From Triplophysa rosa (Eukaryota > Chordata > Actinopteri > Cypriniformes > Nemacheilidae): DNA of 64,000 bases. A program made the position numbers and the translations under genes. The notes below the pieces were generated by a model. The model did not search any database. It was not told where the DNA came from and saw only the letters and a list, made by a program, of their open reading frames with translations. This document shows, one piece after another, positions 24,102 through 35,502 of the stretch (the stretch's first letter is position 1; every line of letters begins with the position of its first letter). The stretch covers positions 12,614,550-12,678,549 of the forward strand of contig NC_079902.1 in assembly GCF_024868665.1 (NCBI RefSeq), given 5' to 3'.

Positions 24102-26284
24102 GTATTTTCACAAGAATTTCTAATGCGCAACAACATCTTCGAGAAATAAAACACTGGCAAATGCAAAACTTGAATTAGGCATATTTCTGTTGAGTTGTTT
24201 AGATAACCTTTATTGATGTATTTACTGTATATATTTTTCTATTTATATCCTCAGATGTGTGGCCTCACATTCAATGATTCTCATTTTTCCAGAAGGCCAT
24301 ATCCTTGCTGGAGAGAGGAGGGTCTCGTGGGACCCACCCTAAACCGGCCCTGTCTGGAACGGATGAGGTATGTCTTATTATCCTTAACATACATCCCCCC
24401 ACCCCCAGCCTGTTTCCTCTCCGCAACCTAAAACCCCACATTACAAGTGGAAATCCAATTTGTTCAAATCTCCCACAAACCCAATATCCTCCGACATGAA
24501 TACACGGCTGTCTATCACGATGTCTCGAGCTAAACATCCGCCCGTGAGCACTCACAAACGCTAGTCCTGCTCCTGATTTATGACATGAATAATCAACTGA
24601 GCGACTTGGCCTACTGCTGTGATCACACGGAGCACAGACACACACCACAGAATATCTCCTCGGATGTAGAAAAGTGTAACTAATGAGATGCTTTATCATG
24701 AAAAAAATTATCCTGCATCACGGTTCATTTTATTGAATACAAATGTTCAGAATATATTGTAGATACTAGGCATCTGTGATCTAAAGCATTAAGGCAATTT
24801 ATTGATAACAAATCTCTGTATTATCTCTATATTGCTTTTCTTGAGACCTTGCTATAAAAACCCTTATAAAATGAGATATTGGCATTGTCCTGCCATAATA
24901 CAGATTAACCATCCACCCTTATAAGAATCTTTAATGACATCCAATAATGACATAATGGCAAACATGTTCCCCTTTGAATTTTCTCAAATCGTGATGCAAC
25001 CAGTAAACATGGTGACAATACAATTCAACAAGCCTGCTTCATCCTTGAAACTTCTGAGTTAACAGAAAAATCTTTCTAGATGCAATGCAGACGCTTCATC
25101 ACTAAGATGGAGGCCGTCTGTACCACAGCTGGGGGTAAGAGATGACAACATCTGAGGAGTAAAGTCTCTAAGAGTAAAATCTACCGCATCAACCACAGCA
25201 CACACAATAGAGAATGTGAACGTGGATTTAAATTTGGCTCAGAGTTCAATTAAGTGTGTGGTATAAAGCGAATTAAATTAGGTCAATCAGATACTTCTTC
25301 GGGGTTTGACAGATTTATGACAAAAATGCTTCAAATAAATCATAAAAAGAACAGTACCCATGCACGTGAAACTTCCAGAAACCTTGAATCAATTACAGTA
25401 CATCGAAACAGGCATAAATTCTCAAAATAATCAATGATTTTCTGACACATTTTCATATCTTGTGATAAATGAGGCATTTGTAAGGTCCATTTGTTATTTA
25501 ACTCGAATCATCCTCGTGAGACTGGGCCGTAAAGCTCAGAAGCAGAAAAATGATCGATTGGTGCCTAGGGAACGACACATTCTGAAGAATAGCTGAGCAC
25601 CTACATTTCTACTACTCCACATACTGAATGCCACGTCCTGATACAAATCCACACAAGTCCTTTACATTGATAAAGAAATGTTTCGAAATGCTTCCCATCT
25701 AGAAATGTTATCCATCAGATGGGCCTATTAAGTGTTATAGTAATGCAGAATATAATCCTCATCTACAGTTTAACATGAAATGAAAATGTACCCTATTGAC
25801 TTGTGACAATGCATCAGTGCACATTATTTAAAAAATGCTCTTTTTTGAAAATGTAATGACTAATTAAAAATAATAGCTCCACCTCGGAAATGATTGTCGT
25901 TGCACACTGACATCACCAATCCCTTTCCTTTGTAAACCCCTCTCCTTCAACCACCTGACTCCACTTATCTATTCCCTGCTTTCTTACAATTTTTTCTCAT
26001 TCATATCCTCTTCCTTTAAGACAGGTCGATGTCAAACCACACTAGTAAAAGCACACTGGTATCACATTGCCTTTAATATCAATACATCAATGATAAACGT
26101 AAATGCAATACTGTTTTAAGGTTGAATGTGAACAGGGTTTCGGTTGACTGGGCGATGCAATGTGGTGTGTCATAAAACAGCATATGGAGTCAGATCGGTT
26201 CTAGATGACATCACAAGTCATAAATATTATGTTTTCTGATCATTAAATATAGATTTCACTGCGTATAGATGGTATATACTGTAT

Positions 26285-26303
26285 GTATATATATATATAT
26301 ATA
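26285..26303. repeat. (TA)n microsatellite
   Basis: About nine TA units. Confidence 0.9.
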
Positions 26304-28117
26304 AAAGCTTTAAACCATCTAAATGCGGCCCTATGGCGAGTAACGGGCAAACACGAGCTCACAAACCTACAGCTTCTCTCTCAAAGCGTCTCTGCTCACA
26401 GCTCCACCAACTGCCTTCTCTTATGTAACCCTCTCTCTCCTCAGCCCGCCTGTCTTTATTGGCTGATTTCTCTCTTGTCCACATTAGCATTTTTACCACT
26501 ATCATTGCCACATTCCTGTGCTGTTTTATGATTGCCAATTCTCTCTCCCCAATGACGGATATTATTCCCTTTTCACTCCCCAGCCTTGATTTCATCACAT
26601 CTCAAATTTACCACAGAATCGAAAATCCACGCAGATGAAATTCATCTGCAAGGCCTTTAGACGCTACAGTTTCTTTTGTATGCATTTTACAGGCACCGGC
26701 CTGGCCAGAGGAGAAACCAACAAGATGATGGTGCACATGGCCTCCATACATATGAGAATCTTTAATGTAGCGTCATTGTCCTATATTCTCTGTTACACAC
26801 ATTCCTTCTCATTAATTAAACATACACCCCATCAATATGGCATCAGGTATTTCATACAGTGCATGCTTTGCTTCATTTCACCTGATGACATATATCATCA
26901 TGAGAAGGAAATTAAGAGAATAAACAGGAAATGTCAGACATTAAGTGCTCATTTATTCCGTTTACAGCAAACGTTGCCAAGACGTACGCATGCATAATTC
27001 ATGATTGAAACAAAAGCGAACAGGGGGAAAAAATCACGCCGGTTTCGACTGGTGCTTCTGCGATTCTCTGAACCGAAGCAACGGCACAATTAGTCAGCTC
27101 CTCGCTCACACCTTTCTCCCTGCGCTTGGTGAAATTTCACCCTGACTGCCACCGAGATCTCGCCCTCCATTTTACTTGCTCTGCATCTCTGCGTTTTTCT
27201 CCGCCGTTCCGCCTCGGCCGCGCACACAAAAACCAATAAAAACCCGTGTGCACTCACACACCCCCACACCATAGACGTGCACGCACGCCGAATGCACCGA
27301 GCATGCATGCAGGCTGTTTCACATGAGAGGCTGCCTCCTCCATTTTATACATTCAGAGCATCCCTTCCCCCATCCCTGCTGCCACTTACACACACCTCAC
27401 TTAATTACAGCTTCTGTTCCCTGCTTTGCTACGATATGCTGGGATTTAAGATGCCCGGTCACGGGCAATATGAGATTAAAAACAAGCTGAAATGGCCGGG
27501 CATGGCTCGAGTGAAATGTGGAGTTCTGCCCTGTATTAGATCACTGTTAGCGGCGTGCCCACAACGTACAATCAACCATTAGGGATCAATAAAAAAACAA
27601 AAAAATAATCAAGTGTGCATAAAAAAACATCACCACCCCACAACACTGAAACAAGACGTTTGTCTCTGTATTTGCTGTATAAGGTCGCATGATGTTTTGC
27701 TTGGTCAAAACTGCCATCTGCTGTATGGATTAAAGTGGTCACTTGTTGCAACGTTTCTCTAAAGCAAATTCGAGCTATGTGGTCACCACGGCCCTGTCAA
27801 GCCTTGTCGAATGATGGTGTACAAACTGACGAAACCAAAATGAACTGATGGAACGGTGAGAGGATTAAACTCATCCTTAGAGAATAAATCTTGATCAACA
27901 TATTGTAAGATTACAGCACATGCGGTATGAAAGGATCACCACTGGATGAATCACTAAAACAGATCTTTTCCTACCGTCTTTCAACTACCCCGCACAAGAT
28001 TTGATCCAGAATGATTATGTTCACTTTCAACCTAGCAACCACATACACAAACTGCCTACCGCCTGCTGCCTACTCTCAATGCCCCCAGTGGCTGTCAGAC
28101 ACAGAAAAGGCATTTAC

Positions 28118-28477
28118 CTGGTCATACCAGTCCCGATTGGAACAGGTGCACTCTGGCCACCATCCTCCTTGACCTCCCGAATTGTTACCATTCACCTTGG
28201 GGGCGCCCTTGGATTGGCTCTTGGGGTTGGGGCCTCCGGGGCCCCCGGCCGACATCATTTTCCCTTTACTTCTCCCCAACGTGCCCCCTCCACCCATGCC
28301 CCCTCCTCCACCCGAGGTTTGGGGCGGTAAGGTCTGGCCACCCCCATAGCCGGCCGGGTATCCGTAGGGTTCGGGTTGCCAGTCTCCATAAGCCGGGGCG
28401 TCCATCCTGCGCAGGGCAGCCATGCGGGTCACTTCATAGCATTCTGGACACTTGCAGCAGTGGTGATGTTTGTGCAT
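28118..28477 (-). CDS. dlg3: dlg3 SAP102-type first coding exon
   Basis: 120-codon exon from ATG at 28477 to a gtaaat donor below 28118, phase 0. It begins MHKHHHCCKCPECYEVTRMA, passes through a Gly/Pro/Tyr-rich stretch and a Gly run, and ends GGWWPECTCSNRDWYDQ. The Cys/His-rich start, the ALRRM-D-AP-YGDW block and the WWPECTC-NRDWY end are diagnostic of SAP102 (DLG3), the MAGUK that carries NMDA and AMPA receptor complexes; its N-terminal Cys/His cluster binds zinc and is involved in subunit binding. The following PDZ1 exon was not found and should lie further left. The 5' leader holds a long CT/GA run. Confidence 0.93.
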
Positions 28478-28515
28478 GCTGGCTAGCTCACACGGTGCGG
28501 TGCGCTGTGGCTCTA

Positions 28516-28518
<3 letters not shown>

Positions 28519-28557
<39 letters not shown>
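28519..28557. repeat. (CT)n microsatellite in the dlg3 leader
   Basis: About 19 uninterrupted CT units, ending roughly 40 bases upstream of the SAP102-type start codon. On the transcribed strand it is a GA tract. Confidence 0.95.
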
Positions 28558-28561
<4 letters not shown>

Positions 28562-28861
28562 CTGCTGCCTGCTCAGATCAAACGCAGCACGCAGAACAGC
28601 TACGGCGGTACGAAACGCACAAATCACAGAATTGTCGCCGATCTCTCTCCCCAGTTAGTCTCCTCTTTGTTCCTCCCGATCCAGAAAAACAGGCAAGGAG
28701 GTAGCGACAGGGAAATGAAAAATAGAAAAAGGTTCGTAGTCTTGCTCCGTTCGATGTAAAAGGTTTGGAAAAATAATGCTGAAAATAGTGTATGATCTCG
28801 GAATCAGAGACCAGCCCTGATGGTAGAGTTCTCTTCTTGCTTCTTTTGGTTCACAGTGATA

Positions 28862-29065
28862 TTTATATAAATTCATATATATATAGCATTATTTGTTTAT
28901 ATATATTTACACACACACGAATACATATAAAAATATCAATATAAACAGACAAGCACAAATACAGTTATATACAGGTATATATGTATACATATATATATAT
29001 ATATAAATATTAATATGCGTGTGTACAAATATATATAGAGAGATATATATATAAACAATTCTATG
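28862..29065. repeat. TA-rich microsatellite cluster
   Basis: Repeated tatata blocks interspersed with acacac (about 28905-28917) and cat/gta triplets over 200 bases. Low complexity; no gene seen. Confidence 0.8.
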
Positions 29066-29686
29066 TATATATATAAATGATATCCGTGATCAGATCTTCT
29101 TTTGTATTTCTCTGCTTGCCAGATTTCCTCCTTCCGCTGTTCCTCCTGCTTCGGGAAGCGTTTTCTTTCCTTCTTTCTCTCACTCTTTTCCCAGCCTGCA
29201 GAGAGGAGCTGAGCACTGGATTGACTCTCAGCCTGCTTGCCCTAGATGTGGATTATACGGAGGGATGCAGGCAAGCGAGAGAGACAGAGTGGGAGAGAGA
29301 GCGAGAGCCATAAAGGAGGAGAGAGAGATGCATCGCAGCATCCCTCCAGCACCCCAGCCCTGACAGCCACAGCCAATCAACTCGCAGCTCAGCCATCAGA
29401 AGCAGCACCAACACAGGACCGACTTCGGAGATTGCTCTTAAAGGGCCAGTGCACCCACAAATCAGACAGCACAAATGGAGACACAGAGGGCATGTTATTC
29501 ACCACCATGGCTTCACCATTGTAGAAACCAAAGTTTACACTATTTGGGGATACATAAGACAAAATAGCATGTTTTAGGTAATCTATTTCCCTATCAAATT
29601 CATGTATTATTAAGTAACTTCAGGATAAACAAAACCATAGAAATTTGTTTCATATTGTAACACTGGGAGACTTAATATTTATTTTT

Positions 29687-30046
29687 TTAAAGATCCAGTG
29701 TATGAAATTTTGCGGCATTTAGTGGTGAGGTTTTGAATTGCAACCAATGGCTCACTCCACCAATACCTTTCGAAGCACTATGGTGGCTGACACAGAACTA
29801 AGATGTTGTCACGTTTTCACTTCTTTGCCAAAGGAGATAACGTATTTATGAAACGTGCTCTGTAGAGACAACATGGCGAATTCCATGTAAGGGAACCTGC
29901 GGTGTATGTAGATAGAAATAGCTCATTCTAAGGTAATAAAAACATAACGCTTCATTATGTATGGTCACCTCTGAAGACATAGTTATGTATATTACATTGC
30001 ATTTCTGTCAATAGATCCTCCAAAAAATTACACAGAGCACCTTTAA
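29687..30046. mobile_element. TTAA-flanked element, copy B (inverted relative to copy A)
   Basis: Reverse-orientation copy of 17063-17432: caacatggcgaattcc, aagacatagttatg and ctgtcaatagatcctcca match. TTAA at 29687 and 30043. Confidence 0.75.
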
Positions 30047-31287
30047 GAAATGAATATGCATCAATCTATATACTTAAGCAATATGAATAAAAAACTAAGG
30101 AATGTCTGAAAATGGGGAAAAGAGGGAGGCTGAGTTGCAAGAGAAAAATGACATCATGTGTGTCAATGTACAGTTCAATTCTTTTACTTAAAACTTCTCA
30201 AAACATTATAGTAACAATTCAGACTGATATTTTTTCGAGGGAGTTAAGAATGCCTTGCTAACATAATTTTTTGTTTTAAAATAAAAAATTAATTCCCAAA
30301 AAGATTTACAAATCAAACACTATGTCAAACAAGTCATCTTCAAGACAAGCTATATAAATATACTGTACAGTGTAATATAGTCATCACCTAAGGAAACTAT
30401 ATACCTACAGACAATACTTTTTCATCATAAAAACTATATTCATATACATTTTGCAAGACACTGTGACCATGTGATCATCCAATTGATAGTTTTGATGACT
30501 TAAACTGAAATGTAAAAAAAGATGCTGGCGTTCAAGAACTGTTATACCATTTGAAACATGCCCAGGTATAAACATTACTAACTGATTAAGGAAGTGTTTA
30601 TGGCATGCATGGGCATTTATGTGAATGTTTTTCTCTATATGCAGGAGTCAGTTCTTATATGCACCGAACACTATTCTGTCCAACCCCTCCAGGAGGCACA
30701 CACATCAGGCTCAGGCTCACACTCAATTATATGCACTGGTAACCCACTTCATTACCACCGTGTTCTATTCAGGAAACTTTACAATATCTAGGATGAAGGC
30801 CAATCAGAGACCAGAACATTGCCAAGGCCAACAGGGAGTGTATGGGTGGTGCTGAATGTCTGAAAATTGCATTACAAGCATATTCATTATAGCACACTGG
30901 ACACATGTCGTGGCCATCCCTTTTGCTTCACTTTTCCATTCACTTTCCTTTGCATCCTGTCTTCAACAGATTGATCTATAGTTTCATTTTTCTCCATGGG
31001 GGAATTTTAAATGTAACTGGTCAAGGATGAAGTGTAATGCAGAAGCAGAGCGTGCTTATGTGCATGAGATGCATGCTTGCATTATGTCATGTGTTTGTGT
31101 CTGTGGCTTTCAGAGTGTGAATGCATGTGCTTGTTTCAGTACCTCTAGAGAAGGATTAAGGATTACATAAAATCTATTTTAAAAAATCACAGCTGATCAA
31201 TGATCTAGTCCATGAGTAACAGCTACAGTATACAGTACACATAAATGCCACAAAGGATATGAACCTCAGTACAGAAACGAAGGAATA

Positions 31288-31443
31288 ACATTTACACTTA
31301 CGCATTTGGCAGACGCTTTAATCCAAAGCGACTTACATTGCATTATCCTATACATTTGTTTCTAAGTATGTGCAATCCCCTGGGATCGAACCCACGACCT
31401 TGGCGTTGTTAACACCATGCTCTAACCACTGAGCCACAGGAAA
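31288..31443 (-). mobile_element. tRNA-derived SINE
   Basis: On the minus strand: tcctgtggctcagtggttagag (A box region), ggttcgatccc (B box), then the tail gctttggatta-aagcgtctgccaaatg. Nearly complete. Pol III box sequences look intact, but activity is unknown. Confidence 0.85.
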
Positions 31444-33449
31444 TAACCTTATGTTTCTATAATAACTAAATTGGGAAAAACCACGTAGAACCATTTAGAA
31501 ATGTAGATTATTCGTTTTAGAGCCAACGTTTTATTATGGTCCAAACATTAAATTGCAGAACTCTATTCATCTCTTGAAGCTCTTCTTCTGTTCTCTTTTG
31601 CAAATGACTGCATGACAGATGCATCCTCCCAGGCTGAATGAAGAAAAGTAGTACAGATGGATGGTTAACAGACAGTGGGTTCAGCTTTACTATCAAACGC
31701 ACTGTCTATCTGCTTTTTCTAGTATTGACAGCTTGGTCTGATCATTGACTAAGAACAAAAAAAGGAGGTAAAAATTTGTATTCTGAGTAATAAAAACGTA
31801 TTATGTACAGCTTGTCTAAATGACTCATATTTCTTAAAAAGATGAAAAGCAACCTATTCTTGAGAAATCTGAAGGAATCCCATTATTGATTAACTCTATA
31901 AATGAAAATGATTTTAATATGAGGCAAAAGGGTTATGACACGCAGCATGCCATATATCTGACAGCTCCTATTGCTTATTATCCGTTTCTGCATTCCCACA
32001 TTACATAACACCCCCAGCCTGCCTCACATACAAGGTATCTATAGAAATTTCAGAAATTTCTGTGCATTCTCACAGCAGCCCATGTGACTGCTCTCTTGTC
32101 AGCTGACAGGATGCATGCCCAAATAAGGCAACATGAGCCGCAAGCAGTCTTAAAGGGGCAGTTACGTTCATGTAACATTTCCTTTGAATGAACCGCAGAG
32201 AATTGCTGTATGAAACAGGTGCAGAGCAACTGATGATAGTCTGGAGAGTCTTTGTAGCTTTTAATGTTACATGAATTATTTCATAATTATCACAGAATTC
32301 ATTTGCATAACACATGGTGTAAATGCAACCGGCATTTATTGTTCTATATGCATATTGAGCCGCAAGGCATGGACGCAGATGGAGAATGGTCATTCACAGC
32401 AGCATTGCAAGGTCAAAAAAGGGTTTCGGATTATCACCTAAACACTCGTAACCCATTGAGTCGTTGCTCTGCACACTCACCGAGACAATAAGCTAAAGTT
32501 CCCGTGAAGGCTGTGACTCCTATTAATAGGCCTGGTGACAGAAAACAGCTGCTGTACCAAACACCGCACATCTGACTGACAGCGTAATGATAAGGGGAGT
32601 GAGAGAAAGAGAGAGGAAAAGAGAGAAATGGAGAAAAGAGGGGAATATGAGCTTGTTAACACTCTGAACTAGAGGTTCAAAGAGTTGAGGGGTATTGAAG
32701 AGACGAGAGAATTTGATAAGGGACACACTGCAAGGTTTTGGAGAGACATGTGCATTTCAATTCAGGAGTGACACTGAATTGTCATTCTCTGTGTGAACGC
32801 AAAAGAGTTACTTAAAATCGCAATGAGAGACATAAGCAAAACTAGTAATAGTTTGATTTCATGTATGACAAACACAAAACGTGAACGGCAACAATTTATG
32901 GCGTTTGGTTCCTCCTGACAAGACCACCATGAATTTCCATCCAGACTGGTCCAAACTGCTTTTAACCAGCATCTCCAAGTCTGAGTCGTATGTATGATTT
33001 ACTCCCAGATCTTCATTATGTGCTTCTAAATAGCTTTGCAAATATAATGTCACTACCTGATTTTTAGGAGTGAATTCAGGTACAGCATGTGCTTGCTACT
33101 CCCATAAATAAGCAAGCTTTTAGAATAAGACGAAGCATTCAGAAGAGAAGCGACACTGCGTTTAGCTGCAGTGGTACTGTATGTGTGTTATACTGTTTCC
33201 ATACTGTGTATATAACAGTAAATGTAGTAAAAGACGAGTGAAAACAATGTGCAGGATATGACCGGACAGAAAACGACTCAGTGTGGGGGGTTGGGATAAC
33301 TTAAAATGTTTGCTGATGAATTCTTAGAAATGAGAAAACGATGATCAGACAGACAGTTCTGAATGCAGAGAGAAGATTCCTTCGTGTTCTCGAATACGCA
33401 TTCACATCTACCGGTTTCTTAGGCATCATCTTAGATTTATGCATTTCGA

Positions 33450-34070
33450 GCATCGAATAAACACGCTGTTAGATGCGACGCATGCATTTTCCCCCCGTGT
33501 TGTGTCTCACATATGAGAGAGGTGGAAAGATGCAACAGAGACAGCATAACAGCGACAGAGAGAGCGGGCGCGAGAGAGGCAGCCAGTCTGTAGGGATGCG
33601 GGAAGGGGGAGGAATTTGGTTTCCATGGCAACATGCGGAAGGCTGAGCTCTAGGTGTCCGTTCCATCTCTAACTGCGTTGCACTGCACCGGCCCTCGGCA
33701 CGCTCCCCCATCCTCCCCCACTCTCTGCAGCTCTCTCTTCATCTCTCCCCACCACCACCACGTAGCCCTCATCCTCTCTTCCATAATGTGTGGAAGACAC
33801 GACATCACGTTCAGCCCAGCATCACCCAGCCATGCTGTCAACAGAGCACTACTGCCTTGCAGAGAGCAACGTGCTTTGATGTAGACAATGGAAGCTCTTT
33901 CTTCTCACTACGGCGGTCCCACGCTCTTCAGCCACGACCCGAGACCACACCCACGCTCCCATCCCCACCTCACGCCCCCGACTCGCACGCTAGATCTCCG
34001 CTCATCTGAAACGGCAGCGCTCGCAGGCACTGTGCCACTACATGCCGCTGGGGGTGCTGTGATTGGAAAG
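33450..34070. other. GC-rich, CpG-bearing stretch in the dlg3 intron
   Basis: A 600-base stretch of clearly higher GC and more CpG than its surroundings, with C-rich runs (tcctccccca, caccaccaccacg) and gcgggcgcgagag. No repeat signature and no recognisable protein in any frame. It could be a CpG-island promoter or alternative dlg3 first exon. Confidence 0.35.
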
Positions 34071-34482
34071 ACGTGAAAATGAGTGCTGCCATGATATAGT
34101 GGGATCTGATTCTTGCACCTTCATATAGAGTATTTCGAAAAAGATTGCGTGATTACAGCATCTTTGGGAGAGTCTTCCTGTAAGCTGCACTGCAGCTCAG
34201 CTACAATCCACTTATGTAGACACACGATCTCACAGCACTGCAACCATCCATATGTATTTACAATGGACATCTACATTCATGGTACATTCGTAAGCTAAAA
34301 CATCTTTAAATAAGCAAATAATACAGCTTGAGGTCGAAATACATGCATCAACACGCCAGAGAGAAATGTGTTTAGAGTTATATTGCATGAAAAAAAAGAC
34401 ACCAGATTTTAAACTAATGCTAATATTTACCATAAAGATGTTAAAAACGTACTTTTGAAGGATTTTATAAAGAAATGTAAGC

Positions 34483-34622
34483 GTGTCCTATGGTGTGACA
34501 GCAAAAATGTAGAAAAAAAAAACAATGACGATTGCTATTTTATATTTAAAAATTATTTATAATATAAAATAATAATTATTAATATATAATATATATTTTT
34601 GCAGTGTCACACCATAGGACAC
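34483..34622. mobile_element. AT-rich foldback MITE, 140 bases
   Basis: Perfect 17-base inverted ends gtgtcctatggtgtgac (34483-34499) and its reverse complement (34606-34622) around an almost pure AT interior. Confidence 0.7.
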
Positions 34623-34665
34623 ATGTACGGTACATATAAATATATATATATATATACTGTATATA

Positions 34666-35164
34666 TACAGCCACGGAAAAAACTACAAGACCATTCCAAA
34701 TTTTCATTGAATCAGCATTTCTAGATTAATTGTGGCCATTTCAGTCCAGTGTGTGTTGGATTTAGACAAAAACAAACCTCATAAAGTCATCCAAAAGCAA
34801 TGTTAAAGACATGTCAAAGAATGTTAAGGTTATCACCTAAAAAAATAATGTTGAACTTTTCCTAAATACATACAGGTATACTAATATTACTGTTGTTTTG
34901 CTTAAAAGTGAATATGAACTTGTTTTCTTTGCGGTATTTGAGGTCTGAAAAAATACAGATCATCTTATATTGTGACCTGTTTCTCCAGCTTTCATTTTCT
35001 GCAAATAAATGCAAATAGAAACAATAATTTTCTTTTAAATTTATTTGGGAGAAATATTGTTTGTAGCTCACAGAATGAAACAAAACTGATCACATACAGC
35101 ACCTATAAATCGTAAAGTGAAAATAATTTTGAAATGGTCTTTTAATTTTTTGTGCGGATATATA
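34666..35164. mobile_element. Tc1-like relic
   Basis: Termini tacagccacggaaaaaac and (reverse complement) tatatccgcacaaaaaatt, continuing as agaccattcc / agaccatttc, embedded in TATA runs as expected for TA-targeting elements. About 500 bases, no transposase frame. A related fragment lies at 54340-54535. Confidence 0.6.
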
Positions 35165-35189
35165 CAGTATATATACAGGTATATAGCTT

Positions 35190-35332
35190 TCCTGTGGCTC
35201 AGTGGTTAGAGTATGGCGCTAGCGACACTAAGGTCGTGGGTTCAATCCCAGGAGATTGCACATAGTCAGAAACAAATGTATAGTACAATGCAATGTAAGT
35301 TGCTTTGGATAAAAGTGTCTGCTGAATGCATA
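35190..35332 (+). mobile_element. tRNA-derived SINE
   Basis: tcctgtggctcagtggttag (A box), ggttcaatccc (B box at about 35239), then tgctttggataaaagtgtct and a T-rich end. Inserted just right of the Tc1-like relic. Confidence 0.85.
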
Positions 35333-35421
35333 TTTTTTTTTTGCTAAAGCTGTAAATGAATGACAGAATTGAATGCATGTCAGTCACAAACCTTGGGTGT
35401 CTCCACATGAGAGCAGCTTAC

Positions 35422-35502
35422 GAGTCCAGACACCCTCTCCACCTTCTGAGGGCTCCTCCTGCTGGTGACACACACACGTGACACACCCTCCTCACTCAAG
35501 TT
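35422..35502 (-). CDS. dlg3: Candidate dlg3 linker exon
   Basis: 81-base open exon (27 codons, phase 0 at both ends) between acceptor gtgtagcag and donor gtaagc. It reads NLSEEGVSRVCVTSRRSPQK, then VERVSGL. The composition (Ser, Arg, Val) suits the disordered linker between L27 and PDZ1 in DLG proteins, which is poorly conserved, so no motif confirms it. A second donor (gtttgt) would extend it down to 35392. Support is the in-phase fit and the same strand only. Confidence 0.5.

Larger units (their letters stand above)
1..28117 (-). other. dlg3: Presumed dlg3 intron (downstream of the SAP102-type exon)
   Basis: Apart from the listed transposons I see no exon in these 28 kb. No PDZ motif was noticed on the minus strand, so the shared dlg3 exons should lie further left. 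Stretches such as 1336-2980, 7370-9029, 12342-14035, 15348-17062 and 23036-28117 hold only non-coding DNA and low-complexity runs. Confidence 0.6.
28478..29440 (-). promoter_or_regulatory. dlg3: 5' leader and promoter side of the SAP102-type dlg3 exon
   Basis: Upstream of the ATG at 28477 on the minus strand. The first 40-80 bases hold a (CT)n run at 28519-28557 that would be (GA)n in the mRNA leader. At 28862-29065 there is a chain of TA-rich microsatellites, then a purine-rich stretch (GAGA-type) at about 29270-29330. No clear TATA box or start site can be fixed. The call rests on position only. Confidence 0.45.
28558..35421 (-). other. dlg3: dlg3 intron between the L27-side exons and the SAP102-type exon
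   Basis: Repeats as listed, the GC-rich stretch at 33450-34070, otherwise nothing recognisable. The stretches 35503-37956 and 38043-45896 are likewise intron with repeats only. Confidence 0.55.

Noticed and set aside
24271..24699. 142-codon minus-strand ORF
   Set aside because: No domain, biased composition and no splice context; most likely chance.
35190..35260. tRNA gene
   Set aside because: A and B box sequences are present, but no clover-leaf can be closed and the tail is that of a SINE.
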